From positions 116,533-180,532 of the forward strand of contig NZ_QYCN01000012.1 of NCBI RefSeq assembly GCF_003583925.1: a stretch of DNA of 64,000 bases, given 5' to 3'. Made by a program: the position numbers and the translations under genes. Source of the stretch: Hymenobacter rubripertinctus (GTDB lineage: Bacteria > Bacteroidota > Bacteroidia > Cytophagales > Hymenobacteraceae). Of this stretch, positions 25,090 to 33,491 are shown piece by piece. The stretch's first letter is position 1, and the number at the start of each line of letters is the position of its first letter. The notes under the pieces are model-generated. The model did not search any database, was not told where the DNA came from, and worked only from the letters and a program-made list of their open reading frames with translations.

Positions 25090-25452
25090 TCAGGGCCGGA
25101 TGAGGGAATCCTGGGCGAGCAGGCGGTTATCGGCCCCAAACAGGCGCAAGTGCACCGCGTAGTGGTCGGCCTCGCCCACATTCATGGTACTCTGCGAAAG
25201 CACGCCGCTTTCCCGGGCCGCAACGGTCACGTACCCCGACTGGGCGTTGTGGCTGGTGCCCGCCGCGCCGCGCTTGTCGGTCACCATTTCGTAGCGCACC
25301 TCCATGGGCTGGTCAGAAGTATTCTGACAATGGCCGACCAGCGTCAGCAGTTCGCCCGTACGCTGGGCGTCAAGGCGCGCCTGACAGGGGCCGGTGGGCT
25401 GCGGCCACATACCGGCCAGGGGCGTCAGTAATACGAATAGCAGAGGGTACAT
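25090..25452 (-). CDS. csgH: CsgH-like curli chaperone
   Basis: A 120-residue exported protein (signal MYPLLFVLLTPLAGMWP). The mature part reads CQARLDAQRTGELLTLVGHC...YEMVTDKRGAAGTSHNAQSG...GVLSQSTMNVGE...LRLFGADNRLLAQDSL. The AGTSHNAQSG segment and the beta-sandwich pattern match CsgH, the functional counterpart of CsgC that keeps curlin from forming amyloid in the periplasm. It lies directly downstream of the curlin genes, as expected. The start at 25452 is chosen because the in-frame upstream reading is translated direct repeat (SRVPPAVHL twice). Confidence 0.75.
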   Translation of the reverse strand: MYPLLFVLLTPLAGMWPQPTGPCQARLDAQRTGELLTLVGHCQNTSDQPMEVRYEMVTDKRGAAGTSHNAQSGYVTVAARESGVLSQSTMNVGEADHYAVHLRLFGADNRLLAQDSLIRP

Positions 25453-25473
25453 ACAAAAGGAGTTTAGCCAGGT

Positions 25474-25568
25474 GAGGTGAACCGCAGGAGGCACCCGAGA
25501 ACGGTATCCCGGTACCGTCATCTGCCGAGAGCGCAGCAAGAGGTGAACCGCAGGAGGCACCCGAGAAC
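25474..25568. repeat. 29-bp direct repeat in csgB-csgH gap
   Basis: The sequence GAGGTGAACCGCAGGAGGCA continuing CCCGAGAAC occurs at 25474-25502 and again at 25540-25568, 66 bp apart, identical in both. Confidence 0.9.
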
Positions 25569-25594
25569 CCCCCGAATGCCTCCGAAACGGGGTT

Positions 25595-26179
25595 TCAGGG
25601 TTGCGCCGAGACTCGGCCCTGCTCAATCATTACCTTGATGCCGTTGCCGTGCATCGTCACGTTGTAGCCCGGGGCATTGCCCCCGGTTTCGCGTTGCAAC
25701 AGGTTGTTGCCGTTGCCCTGCTGCTCCACCGAATAGCGCTGATTATCCCGTACCAGTTGCTGATTCACCTGATTAAGGTTACCGGTCTGCGAAATGGTCG
25801 ATTCCGTGTTGTAGCCCGTCACGTCGCTGACGACCACATTGCCCGCTCCTACCTGCGTGATGGTAGTGCGGTTGGCCAATCCGGTTTGCAGGGCAGCAGC
25901 GGCGTTGCCGTTACCGGTTTGCAGAATGGTTGCCACGTTGCCCCGACCGGCACTCAGCAGTTGCTGCTCGATGGTGGCCTGGTTGCCGTTGCCCTGCTGA
26001 TTCAGAATGGCCTGGTTCTCGGTGGCACTAGCCGCTGCCCCCCCCTGCATGGTGCCGCCCTGCTGAATCAGTTGCTGGCCCGTGCTGATATCGGCCGGGT
26101 CCTGACGACTCTGGGCCTGGGCCTGCGTGGCGACCAGCAGCGCCAGGCCCCAGAACAAATACTTGGATGATGGTATCAT
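25595..26179 (-). CDS. csgB: Curlin nucleator-like protein (CsgB-like)
   Basis: A 194-residue exported protein (signal ...LALLVATQAQAQ) with curlin-type repeats spaced about 22 residues: NQAILNQQGNGNQATIEQQL, NVATILQTGNGNAAAALQTG, NRTTITQVGAGNVVVSDVTG, STISQTGNLNQVNQQ and YSVEQQGNGNNLLQRE. The basic C-terminal segment (NVTMHGNGIKVMIEQGRVSAQP) resembles the anchoring end of CsgB nucleators, so it is more likely nucleator than major subunit; this is inference. Its own upstream region (26180-26521, 342 nt) is AT-rich and holds the csgA terminator; no clean promoter was identified there. Confidence 0.8.
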   Translation of the reverse strand: MIPSSKYLFWGLALLVATQAQAQSRQDPADISTGQQLIQQGGTMQGGAAASATENQAILNQQGNGNQATIEQQLLSAGRGNVATILQTGNGNAAAALQTGLANRTTITQVGAGNVVVSDVTGYNTESTISQTGNLNQVNQQLVRDNQRYSVEQQGNGNNLLQRETGGNAPGYNVTMHGNGIKVMIEQGRVSAQP

Positions 26180-26319
26180 AGCTCACAAGATTGAATGCGT
26201 GGAAGAAGAGGTTGACTACCCGATAATGGCCGGTAAGTACGTGGATAACGGATGGCACGTATAAAAATAAGGTTATTTATTAACAATAAAATTATAATGC
26301 AAATTATATTCATAAACCA

Positions 26320-26361
26320 CAAAAGCACCAGCCGGCTACGTGCAGCGGCATGGTGCTTTTA
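26320..26361 (-). terminator. Hairpin after csgA
   Basis: AAAAGCACCAGCCG and CGGCATGGTGCTTTT pair with one mismatch around an 11-nt loop, with T-rich flank on the minus strand. It separates csgA from csgB. Confidence 0.7.
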
Positions 26362-26521
26362 TAGGAGAGAACGTACGCGCAGACAACTGCAATCAGTGCG
26401 CTATCGGTTGGCAGGCACACGAACCGGGGCGGTTGGTGGAGGCCCGGACTGAGCCGACGGAACCCCGCCGGGCCACTCTGCACCTCCCCGGCGCACCAGC
26501 CGGCTGATTAGCAGACCCCGA

Positions 26522-27475
26522 TTACGGATGGTTCTGCTTCACCAGGCTATTGTTGTTGTTACCCAGTTGCAGCACGTCGCTGGAGTTGCCGCTCATGCCT
26601 TGGTAGGTTGAGGCCGCGTTGCCGGAGCCCAGCTGGCGCTGACGGGCATAATTCGAGCTGCCATCCTGATCGATGTAGGCGCTGTTACCGGGCCGGAAGT
26701 CGGCGGCGGCACTTTGTTCCTGCACGGCCGTATTGCTGAAGCCATCCTGCTCAATGCGGGCGTTCTGCTCGTCCAGCAGCTGGGTCTGGGAGGCGCGGTT
26801 GTTGCCCCCGATCTGCTCCACGTAGGCCCGGCTGTTGAAGCTGTGAATCAGCCCGCCCTGGGTTTGGGTGGAGGTGTTCTCGTAGCCGCTTTGAGTGGCC
26901 GTAGCCTGGTTGAGCAGCCCGCGCTGATCCTGATCCGCGTTATTGGCGCGGCCAATCTGCGAGATGCTGGCCTTGTTGTCGAAGGCCCCGTAGTCCAGCG
27001 AAGCCCGCTGGCGCTGGCGCGCCACGTTGCTCTCGCTGCCACTCTGGAAGATGGTGGCCTCATTGTTGGCCCCGGTCTGCTCCTGGGTGGAGCGGTTGAG
27101 GCCGCTGAGCTGGGTGGCCGTGGCTTTATTGCCGTTGCCGTTCTGGGTCTGGGTAGCCACGTTACCGTTGTCGAGCGGAATGAAGTCCCCCTGCGTTACC
27201 CGAGCCTGGTTGTTGCTACCCGTCTGGGTCTGGGTTGAGGTCTGAAAACTGTTCTTCTGATCCGAAGAAGCTAAGTTGGATGAGCCGGCATTCTGCGTTT
27301 GGGTAATTTTATTGCTGTTGCCCGTCTGGGTACCCAGAGCCGTACTGGAGCTGCCGGATTGGGTAACGGTTACATTGTTACTGCTACCCGTAGAAGTGGA
27401 AGACTGCGTATTGCCCTGGGCAAAAGCGCCTCCGGCAATGAACAACGATGCGGCGAAGAAAGAGAGCTTTTTCAT
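26522..27475 (-). CDS. csgA: Curlin major subunit-like protein (CsgA-like)
   Basis: A 317-residue exported protein (signal MKKLSFFAASLFIAGGAFAQ). It is rich in Gln, Asn, Ser and Gly and built from curlin repeats of the Q-X-G-X-X-N type: VTQSGSSSTALGTQTGNSN, TQTQTGSNNQARVTQG, TQTQNGNGNKATATQLSG, STQEQTGANNEATIFQSG, QDQRGLLNQATATQSG and TSTYQGMSGNSSDVLQLG-like units, about a dozen in all. E. coli CsgA has five repeats, so this fibre subunit is more than twice as long. It has its own consensus promoter and terminator, fitting high expression apart from the csgEFG secretion genes. Confidence 0.88.
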   Translation of the reverse strand: MKKLSFFAASLFIAGGAFAQGNTQSSTSTGSSNNVTVTQSGSSSTALGTQTGNSNKITQTQNAGSSNLASSDQKNSFQTSTQTQTGSNNQARVTQGDFIPLDNGNVATQTQNGNGNKATATQLSGLNRSTQEQTGANNEATIFQSGSESNVARQRQRASLDYGAFDNKASISQIGRANNADQDQRGLLNQATATQSGYENTSTQTQGGLIHSFNSRAYVEQIGGNNRASQTQLLDEQNARIEQDGFSNTAVQEQSAAADFRPGNSAYIDQDGSSNYARQRQLGSGNAASTYQGMSGNSSDVLQLGNNNNSLVKQNHP

Positions 27476-27549
27476 GATGGGAGTGGGGTTTGACGTTAAC
27501 TTTTCTTGCATTAAAATTCTATTTTCTTATTACCTCCGGAGTAATAATA

Positions 27550-27579
27550 CAAATCTATATAGTTAAAATTAAAAGTCAA
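27550..27579 (-). promoter_or_regulatory. csgA promoter
   Basis: On the minus strand: TTG (27579-27577), 19 nt, TAGATTTG (27557-27550). It sits in a strongly AT-rich 220-bp upstream region (27476-27695). Confidence 0.75.
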
Positions 27580-27695
27580 GTGTTATCTAATAAAAAAAGT
27601 TAAAATATTATTTGAAATAATCATAAAACAGACCAACAGTTACCCAACCCAACTTAACTTTCTGATAACCAGTTGAAAAACCCGTATTTTAGCAC

Positions 27696-29102
27696 TTAAC
27701 GAATAGGCTCACTCCGGCCGGCCGGGTTGCGGCCCAGGTAAAATGTAAGCCCGGCGCGTAATGTGCCATAGGAATCGTTATACTTCCCCAGCGTAATTCT
27801 ATCCAACTTATCCGTGAGGAAGTAGCGGCCCTCCACGCCCAGGCTCAGTCCCAACCGGTCGGTGGCCAGATACTCCATCCCTGCTCCGGCCGTCAGGTGG
27901 GTCAGGGCAGTGCGCGTACTGTTGCCCTGGGCGCGGGCCGTAACGCCTCCCCCCGCCAGCAGGAACGGCGTGAACCGGTCCTGGGGAAACAGCCGATACT
28001 GCCCGCAAACTTCCAGGTAGTTGAACGTTTCCCGGTAGAAGTCGCCGGCCCCCAGCTCGAAGCGGCCCACGCTCACGGTCGCCGCCAGTTTAGGGTTGGC
28101 GGCCTGGTAATGCAGGCTGAGCTGCCCCCCGGCCCGTAGCTGCGGGCTTTTGAAGTCGCCGTTGTAGCGCGTGACGGCCCCGCTCAGGCCAATACCCAAA
28201 CGGCCGCGCCGTTCCCGCTGGGTCCGGCCCAGCACGTCGGTTTGCTGGTTTTCTTCTTTTTCGCGCAAGTAAGCGGCCACGGCGGGGCCTTGTCCATCGG
28301 CTTCCTTGAGCGGGAACCACAGATTGTCGCGGATTCCCTCGTACACCATGGCTTCCACCGATTTCTCAATGGCTTCCTTCACAGCCATTTCAGTAGGCTC
28401 ATTGTAGGTGAAACCGGTTTCGGTTTCCAGCAGACGCTTGAAGTTCACGAACCGGAACAGGCTGGCATCCACCTGCTGGGAGAGGATGGTTTTGGAGGTG
28501 TACACGGTTTTGAGGATTTCGCCCGTGCTGGTGCTGATGGCCCGCAGGTACACCGTCACGCGGTCCTGGCGGTACTGGCCCGAGGCCCCGGCCCCGAAGT
28601 AGCGCAGGCCCGCCCCGCCGGTAATCACGTTGGCATCGTAGGAGACCACCCCGCCTTCGAGCAGAATGCCGGCGAACAGCAGCGAAGGCAGCGCCGGCTG
28701 CCGCTGACCGGTCAGGTCCTGGTACTCGGCCCGACTGGAACGGATGATTTTGCGCTCATTCAGCAGGTTGCCCAGGTTTTCGCGCTCAATGGGGTTGAAC
28801 CAGCGCGACTCTTCCAAAGCCCGCAGCAGAATGCTGGTACTGCCCTGGGTAATGGCCGTCGAGAAGCTCGACCCGTTCTGGCTGGGCTTGTACTGGCCGG
28901 TCTGGTCCCGGAACTTGTACACGGCGGCCACAATCCGTTCCCGCGGCGGGGGCAGCTGGTAGAGGGAGCGGTTGGCATCCGCGTCGGCCCCCAACCGGGC
29001 TTTCTCCTGGCTAAACGGCTGATGAAAAAACGGGGCGCAGGCCGTAGCGCACCCCCAAACCCCCACTCCCAACAACACCCGACGACATGCGGAACGTACC
29101 AT
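27696..29102 (-). CDS. csgG: Curli secretion channel CsgG with C-terminal beta-barrel
   Basis: Outer-membrane lipoprotein pore that exports curlin subunits. The N-terminal 290 residues align well with E. coli CsgG: lipobox ending CATAC, RIVAAVYKFRDQTGQYKP, SRWFNPIERENLGNLLNERK, IIRSSRAEYQDLT, GGAGLRYFGAG, STGEILKTVYTSKTIL and LFRFVNFKRLLETETGFTYN. The protein then continues about 170 residues (about 300-468) as an OmpA-like barrel (GRLGIGLSGAVTRYNGDFKS...LEVCGQYRLFPQDRFTPFLL to RAGLTFYLG), which E. coli CsgG (277 residues) lacks. The pore-constriction loop reads KPSQNGSSFSTAI against KPYPASNFSTAV. Confidence 0.95.
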   Translation of the reverse strand: MVRSACRRVLLGVGVWGCATACAPFFHQPFSQEKARLGADADANRSLYQLPPPRERIVAAVYKFRDQTGQYKPSQNGSSFSTAITQGSTSILLRALEESRWFNPIERENLGNLLNERKIIRSSRAEYQDLTGQRQPALPSLLFAGILLEGGVVSYDANVITGGAGLRYFGAGASGQYRQDRVTVYLRAISTSTGEILKTVYTSKTILSQQVDASLFRFVNFKRLLETETGFTYNEPTEMAVKEAIEKSVEAMVYEGIRDNLWFPLKEADGQGPAVAAYLREKEENQQTDVLGRTQRERRGRLGIGLSGAVTRYNGDFKSPQLRAGGQLSLHYQAANPKLAATVSVGRFELGAGDFYRETFNYLEVCGQYRLFPQDRFTPFLLAGGGVTARAQGNSTRTALTHLTAGAGMEYLATDRLGLSLGVEGRYFLTDKLDRITLGKYNDSYGTLRAGLTFYLGRNPAGRSEPIR

Positions 29103-29120
29103 AGGTAAGAGTTGGCAGAA

Positions 29121-29555
29121 TTAGAAATAAGGCACCGTAACCGTGGTCTGGTTACCGGTGTTGGTGTCCGTTATCTGAATAGAAAAGCCCCCGCTGGAGG
29201 GCACCACGTTGATCTGGTAGGAGCCCACGTTGTAGTTGCCCGCCTGCAAGCCCTGCCCGGCACTGCCGAACTGGTTGCCCACCAGCTTTTGGGCCAGCTG
29301 CCCCAGAATCTGCTGGTTCAGGTTCTGCTCGAACTGCTTGATCGGGTCCTGCTGAAAGGGGTTGGAGGTGGCGGCGGCCGGGTCGGCAATGGCGTTCTGG
29401 GACTGGGCCGAGCTCAGGAGCCAGGAATAGTTGAACGTGTTGCCGCCCCCAAAAGCGGGGTTTTTGGGCTCATACACGAAATCCTGGGCCAGCGCGCAGT
29501 GAGAAACCAGGGCCAGCAGCGCCACCAGCGCAGCGCGGAGTACGGGAGAGTTCAT
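29121..29555 (-). CDS. csgF: Curli assembly protein CsgF
   Basis: Binds the CsgG channel at the outer face and couples it to the nucleator. The 144-residue protein has a signal (ALVALLALVSHCALAQ) and mature start DFVYEPKNPAFGGGNTFNYS with the conserved NPxFGG motif, then LLSSAQSQN, IKQFEQNLNQQILGQLAQ and an Ig-like end (SIQITDTNTGNQTTVTVPYF). It ends 19 nt before csgG starts; same operon. A long in-frame upstream reading to 30236 overlaps csgE in another frame and is ignored. Confidence 0.95.
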   Translation of the reverse strand: MNSPVLRAALVALLALVSHCALAQDFVYEPKNPAFGGGNTFNYSWLLSSAQSQNAIADPAAATSNPFQQDPIKQFEQNLNQQILGQLAQKLVGNQFGSAGQGLQAGNYNVGSYQINVVPSSGGFSIQITDTNTGNQTTVTVPYF

Positions 29556-29596
29556 AACGATGGGAATAGTGGGAAGAACAGAGCAGAATCGGCATT

Positions 29597-30220
29597 TCAG
29601 AAAACTTCGGGCGGCACCCGGCCCCCATGCTCCAGCTGGCGACTTTCCTCGCGGGCCTGGATCAGGAAGCTCTGCGCCACCGACAGGGCATAGGCGGCCA
29701 GCTCTTCCACTACTTCCGCCTTGGGCTGGAGCGGCAGTTCGAGTAGCTCGTTGTCGTTGACTTCCAGCGAAATCAGGGTGCTGGTGCCCCGGGCGGGCTT
29801 TTCGCGCACTACAATGGTGAAATCGGTCACGCCCGGCGGCACTTCCCAATGGGTGTAAAACTGGTCGTAGAAGTCGTGGCCGAATTTGGAAATCGTCTGG
29901 TCCATCACCAGCCCATCGATTTCGGTGGCCTTGAACTGCCGCCGCGCCTGCCCCGCCGACGAATCGGAAACCACCTGCAAAAGCAGGCGCAGGGCTTCTT
30001 CCAGCTTCTTGGGTGGCAGCGCGGCCGCCTCCGATTCCTTGACTACGGCCTCTTTGGGCGGCGACGGCGGCGGCGGGAGTTCGGGGGACGCTATCTGCGC
30101 CTCTGCCGTTGCACTCAGCAAACAGAGCAGCAAGCAGCACACACCCCACACCCACGGCCGCCACCACAGGGAGCAAACGATGGGGTGAGCAGTAGCAGGC
30201 GGCGGCGGGGTTGCGGGCAT
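29597..30220 (-). CDS. csgE: Curli specificity factor CsgE
   Basis: Periplasmic cap of the CsgG channel that selects curlin subunits. The mature core (residues about 95-190) is clear: DGLVMDQTISKFGHDFYDQF, HWEVPPGVTDFTIVVREKPA, STLISLEVND, ELPLQPKAEVVEELAAYALS. Between the signal peptide (VCCLLLCLLSATAEAQ) and the core is a 50-residue linker, proline-rich at first (ASPELPPPPSPPKEAVVKE) then helical, not present in the E. coli protein. The start at 30220 (MPATPPPP) is preferred; an ATG at 30295 lies within 11-12 nt of the predicted transcription start. Confidence 0.93.
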   Translation of the reverse strand: MPATPPPPATAHPIVCSLWWRPWVWGVCCLLLCLLSATAEAQIASPELPPPPSPPKEAVVKESEAAALPPKKLEEALRLLLQVVSDSSAGQARRQFKATEIDGLVMDQTISKFGHDFYDQFYTHWEVPPGVTDFTIVVREKPARGTSTLISLEVNDNELLELPLQPKAEVVEELAAYALSVAQSFLIQAREESRQLEHGGRVPPEVF

Positions 30221-30312
30221 AACGAGCGGGGACCAAGCAGGTACATAGCGGGCCAACACAGCCAGATTCGTTAGTTGAATCTTATCAAGTAGCAACCGCC
30301 ATTAAATCGACA

Positions 30313-30343
30313 TAAATGTAATTATATAATAAAATAATACAAA
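30313..30343 (-). promoter_or_regulatory. csgEFG promoter
   Basis: On the minus strand: TTTG (30343-30340), 19 nt, TACATTTA (30320-30313), in an AT-rich block. Transcription start expected near 30308. Confidence 0.65.
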
Positions 30344-30431
30344 TCAATATTCTTCCCGTTATGGTCCCTTCTTCTTGGTTGGAACCGAAAAGCGGCTGTA
30401 CGGTGCTGTCAGCCAACTAATGGCGCACATA

Positions 30432-30474
30432 AAAAGTAATACCCGGTTGACCGCCGGAGCGCCAACCGGGTACT
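30432..30474 (-). terminator. murI terminator
   Basis: ACCCGGTTG (30441-30449) and CAACCGGGT (30463-30471) pair perfectly; on the minus strand CTTTTTATG follows the hairpin. Confidence 0.75.
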
Positions 30475-30505
30475 ACACCCGTTCGGAAATTGTGTGTCGC
30501 AACGG

Positions 30506-31342
30506 CTACTCCCAGAGCGGGTAATGCTCCAGTTGTACCTCCTGCCCGAAGAAAATGCGGGTGCTCTCCTCGAAGGAGCGCGTGAAATCCGATACGTAGA
30601 AGTGGTGGCGCGGGGGTGTGGGGCTGGTTTCGGCCAGCAACTGCCGGCCTTCGAGGTAACTACGCACGTGCCGGGCCACTACGTCGGAGGCGTCAAGCAC
30701 CTCGGTGCCGCCCTGGTAAAAGGCAGTAATCTGCTGCTTGATGAGCGGGTAATGGGTGCAGGCCAGCACCAGCGCCTCAATGCCGTCGAGGGCCGGGTTG
30801 GAGAGGTAGGTTTCGATGACGTTGCTGGCAATGGAGCCGTTGAAAAAGCCTTCCTCAATCATGGGGGCCAGCAGCGGGGTAGCCAGGCTGCGCAAATCAA
30901 CGCCCGCATCCAAGTCGTCGATTTTCTTCTTATACACGTTGCTGTTCACCGTTTGCTTGGTCCCAATCAGGCCCACCGTGCGGCCGGCGTACTGCTGCCC
31001 TACGTGCTCTACGATGGGGTCGATGACGTTGAGCACCCGCGCCTTGGAACCCACGTACTCGCGCACCAGCTCGTAGGCAGCCGCCGAAGCCGAGTTGCAG
31101 GCAATGAGAATGACTTTGCACTGCTGGCGCAGCAGCAGGTCGCAGATTTTAACCGCGTACGCCTGAATGGCGGCCGTGCTTTTGTCGCCGTAGGGCAGGT
31201 GGGCCGTGTCGCCGAAGTACACCAGTCGCTCGTGGGGTAGCGCCTGGGCCACCGCCCGGGCCACGGTGAGGCCGCCAATGCCGCTATCGAAGATACCGAT
31301 GGGGCGGGTAGTCAGGTCGGAAGGGGAGGAAATTGCTGCCAT
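30506..31342 (-). CDS. murI: Glutamate racemase
   Basis: Converts L- to D-glutamate for peptidoglycan. The 278-residue protein has both catalytic cysteines in their motifs, ACNSASAAA (near 80) and LACTHYPLI (near 190), plus the family start IGIFDSGIGGLTVARAV and FGDTAHLPYGDKS. The start at 31342 (MAAISSPSDLTTRPIGIFDSG) is reasonable for length; a longer reading to 31393 adds residues overlapping the recQ-side hairpin. It lies downstream of recQ on the same strand but is separated by a strong perfect hairpin. Confidence 0.95.
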   Translation of the reverse strand: MAAISSPSDLTTRPIGIFDSGIGGLTVARAVAQALPHERLVYFGDTAHLPYGDKSTAAIQAYAVKICDLLLRQQCKVILIACNSASAAAYELVREYVGSKARVLNVIDPIVEHVGQQYAGRTVGLIGTKQTVNSNVYKKKIDDLDAGVDLRSLATPLLAPMIEEGFFNGSIASNVIETYLSNPALDGIEALVLACTHYPLIKQQITAFYQGGTEVLDASDVVARHVRSYLEGRQLLAETSPTPPRHHFYVSDFTRSFEESTRIFFGQEVQLEHYPLWE

Positions 31343-31395
31343 TGGGTAGCGAAGATACAAGATGCGGACAGGGTTCTGCGGCAATGTGATCATGC

Positions 31396-31444
31396 GCTTT
31401 TGGTAGGTTATTTTCCTGCACCAGCAAAATAACCTACCAAAAGC
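31396..31444. terminator. Perfect 19-bp hairpin between recQ and murI
   Basis: GCTTTTGGTAGGTTATTTT (31396-31414) and its exact complement (31426-31444) flank an 11-nt loop. It begins 10 nt after the recQ stop on the minus strand; probable terminator or transcript end protector. Confidence 0.75.
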
Positions 31445-31453
31445 AGTGAGTTC

Positions 31454-33382
31454 CTATCCACTCAGCCGGCCGTCGGCGGTGTAGCGCAGTTCGCCCAGCT
31501 CCACCAAATCGCGCAGCAGGGCCGTAATGGCCGAAGCCTGACCGGGGGCATAGTGCGCGAGCACCTCGCGGGGCGTCTGGGGCGTGACCCTCACCAACTC
31601 CAGCAGCTGGGTCCGCAACTCGGGCAGCGGGGTGGCATCCTGGCGGGCCTTTTTGCGGGCCAGGCAGAAATCGCACACCCCGCAGGCCGGCGCGTCGAGC
31701 TCCCCGAAATACTCCAGTAGCAGCTGCTGGCGGCAGCGGCTGCCGGCAGCGTACCGAATCACGGAATCGGTTTTGTGAATGGCCAGGTCGCGCTGCTGGT
31801 GCAGGCGCTTCTGCTCCAGCGGCAGCTTGTCGGCGTCGTGGCGCGGGGTGGTGAACAGGGCCTGGGGCGACTCGTGGCGGGGCTGGAACTGGATGATGCC
31901 CGAACGGTGCAGGAACACCAGCATCTTGCGCAAATCCACCACGCTCAGGCGCAGGTGCTGGGCGATGCTGTTTTCGGAAATCCGCTGGAAACCGGCGAAC
32001 ATCTCACCCCCGTGAAAGCGCAGCAGGCTCTTGATGAGCTGATCGTGCTGGGCATTGGCTACCTGGAAGCGGTAGAGGTCGGTATGGTCGATGGGGATGT
32101 GGACCCGGGCGGGGTTGCTGACGGCTTCGTTGAGCTGCACGAACCCCTCGCGGGCCAGGGTGCGCAGGCTGTTGTGGGCGTCGAGGGCCCGGATGCGGTA
32201 GGTTTCGGCAAACTGCTGCAAGTCGAAATCGAAGGCCACCAGCTCGCCCCCGCCCACGGCCGTGCGCGAAAAATTGGCCAGCGCCTGGTACACCCGCCGC
32301 ACGGTATCCAGCGGCGGGAAGCTCAGGCGGGTGCGGCGGCGCAGCTCGTCGGCGTCGTTGGGGCCGGTCAGCAACACGGCAAAGGCATATTTCTCGTCGC
32401 GGCCGGCGCGGCCCGCCTCCTGGTAGTAGGCCTCCAGGTTATCGGGCGCGTCGAGGTGGACTACCAGGCGCACGTCGGGCTTATCGATGCCCATGCCGAA
32501 GGCGTTGGTGGCCACAATGCAGCGGGTTTTGTTCTGCATCCAGTCCTGCTGCACGCGGGTGCGCTGGTCGGAGGGCAGGCCGGCATGGTAGGCGGCGGCG
32601 GCAATGCGCTGCTGCTGCAAATAGTGGGCGGCGTCCTCGGTCTGGCGGCGGGTGCGGGCGTACACGATGCTCGTTTTCTCGGCCCCCACCCCGCGCACCA
32701 CTTCCAGCATCCGTTTCAGCTTGTCCTCGGTACTCAGCACTGAGTACGACAGGTTGGGCCGGGCGAAGCTCTGCTGAAAAACGCGGTGTGTGGCCCCGAA
32801 CAGCAGCTTTTCCACAATATCGAGGCGCACCTGCTCGGTGGCGGTAGCCGTGAGGGCGATGCAGGGCACCCCGGGTAGCAGTGCCCGCAGCTCGGCAATG
32901 CGCAGGTAGGGCGGCCGGAAATCGTAGCCCCACTGGGAGAGGCAGTGCGCCTCATCAATGGCCAATAAGCTCACTTTCATCTTCGACACCCGGGCCCGGA
33001 ACATATCGGTCAGCAGGCGCTCAGGACTCACATACAGGAACTTCACCGGCCCGTACACGCAGTTGTCGAGGGTCTGGTCGATTTCCTGGTGGCTCATGCC
33101 GGCGTACACGGCTTCGGCCTTGATGCCGCGCTGGCGCAGGTTTTCCACCTGGTCCTTCATCAGCGCAATCAGCGGCGACACCACCAGGCACAGCCCCGGC
33201 CGGGCCAGCGCCGGCACCTGGAAGCAGATGCTTTTGCCCCCGCCGGTGGGCAGCAGCGCCAGCGTATCCTGCCCCGCCAGCACCGCCCGGATAATGTCTT
33301 CCTGCAAGGGCCGGAACCGGGTGTGCCCCCAGGTCTGGCGCAGCACGTGCAGAATATCGTCGGTCGCGAGTTCAGAGGGCAT
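31454..33382 (-). CDS. recQ: ATP-dependent DNA helicase RecQ
   Basis: Superfamily 2 3'-5' helicase acting in recombination and fork repair. The 642-residue protein shows Walker A ALLPTGGGKSICFQVPAL (near 38), DEAH box LLAIDEAHCLSQWGYDF, ALTATATEQVR, STEDKLKRM, FGMGIDKPDVRLVVH, and QEAGRAGRDE. The RQC zinc-binding cysteines follow (SRCRQQLLLEYFGE...CGVCDFCLARK). After the zinc site there is only a short winged-helix tail and no HRDC domain, so this is the short RecQ form common in Bacteroidota. The start is at 33382 (MPSELATDDILHVLRQTWG). Confidence 0.94.
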   Translation of the reverse strand: MPSELATDDILHVLRQTWGHTRFRPLQEDIIRAVLAGQDTLALLPTGGGKSICFQVPALARPGLCLVVSPLIALMKDQVENLRQRGIKAEAVYAGMSHQEIDQTLDNCVYGPVKFLYVSPERLLTDMFRARVSKMKVSLLAIDEAHCLSQWGYDFRPPYLRIAELRALLPGVPCIALTATATEQVRLDIVEKLLFGATHRVFQQSFARPNLSYSVLSTEDKLKRMLEVVRGVGAEKTSIVYARTRRQTEDAAHYLQQQRIAAAAYHAGLPSDQRTRVQQDWMQNKTRCIVATNAFGMGIDKPDVRLVVHLDAPDNLEAYYQEAGRAGRDEKYAFAVLLTGPNDADELRRRTRLSFPPLDTVRRVYQALANFSRTAVGGGELVAFDFDLQQFAETYRIRALDAHNSLRTLAREGFVQLNEAVSNPARVHIPIDHTDLYRFQVANAQHDQLIKSLLRFHGGEMFAGFQRISENSIAQHLRLSVVDLRKMLVFLHRSGIIQFQPRHESPQALFTTPRHDADKLPLEQKRLHQQRDLAIHKTDSVIRYAAGSRCRQQLLLEYFGELDAPACGVCDFCLARKKARQDATPLPELRTQLLELVRVTPQTPREVLAHYAPGQASAITALLRDLVELGELRYTADGRLSG

Positions 33383-33438
33383 GGGGCAAAAGTACAAACC
33401 CCACCCCGGCCTTCGGGGAAGCATTAGGAAAGGAACCC

Positions 33439-33470
33439 AAAAAAGCCCGATTCCTTGCGGAACCGGGCTC
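33439..33470 (-). terminator. Terminator of the 267-residue gene
   Basis: GCCCGATTCC (33445-33454) and GGAACCGGGC (33459-33468) pair around TTGC, and the minus-strand side continues into six T. Confidence 0.8.
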
Positions 33471-33491
33471 TTGTAAGGCAGTGTCAGCGGA

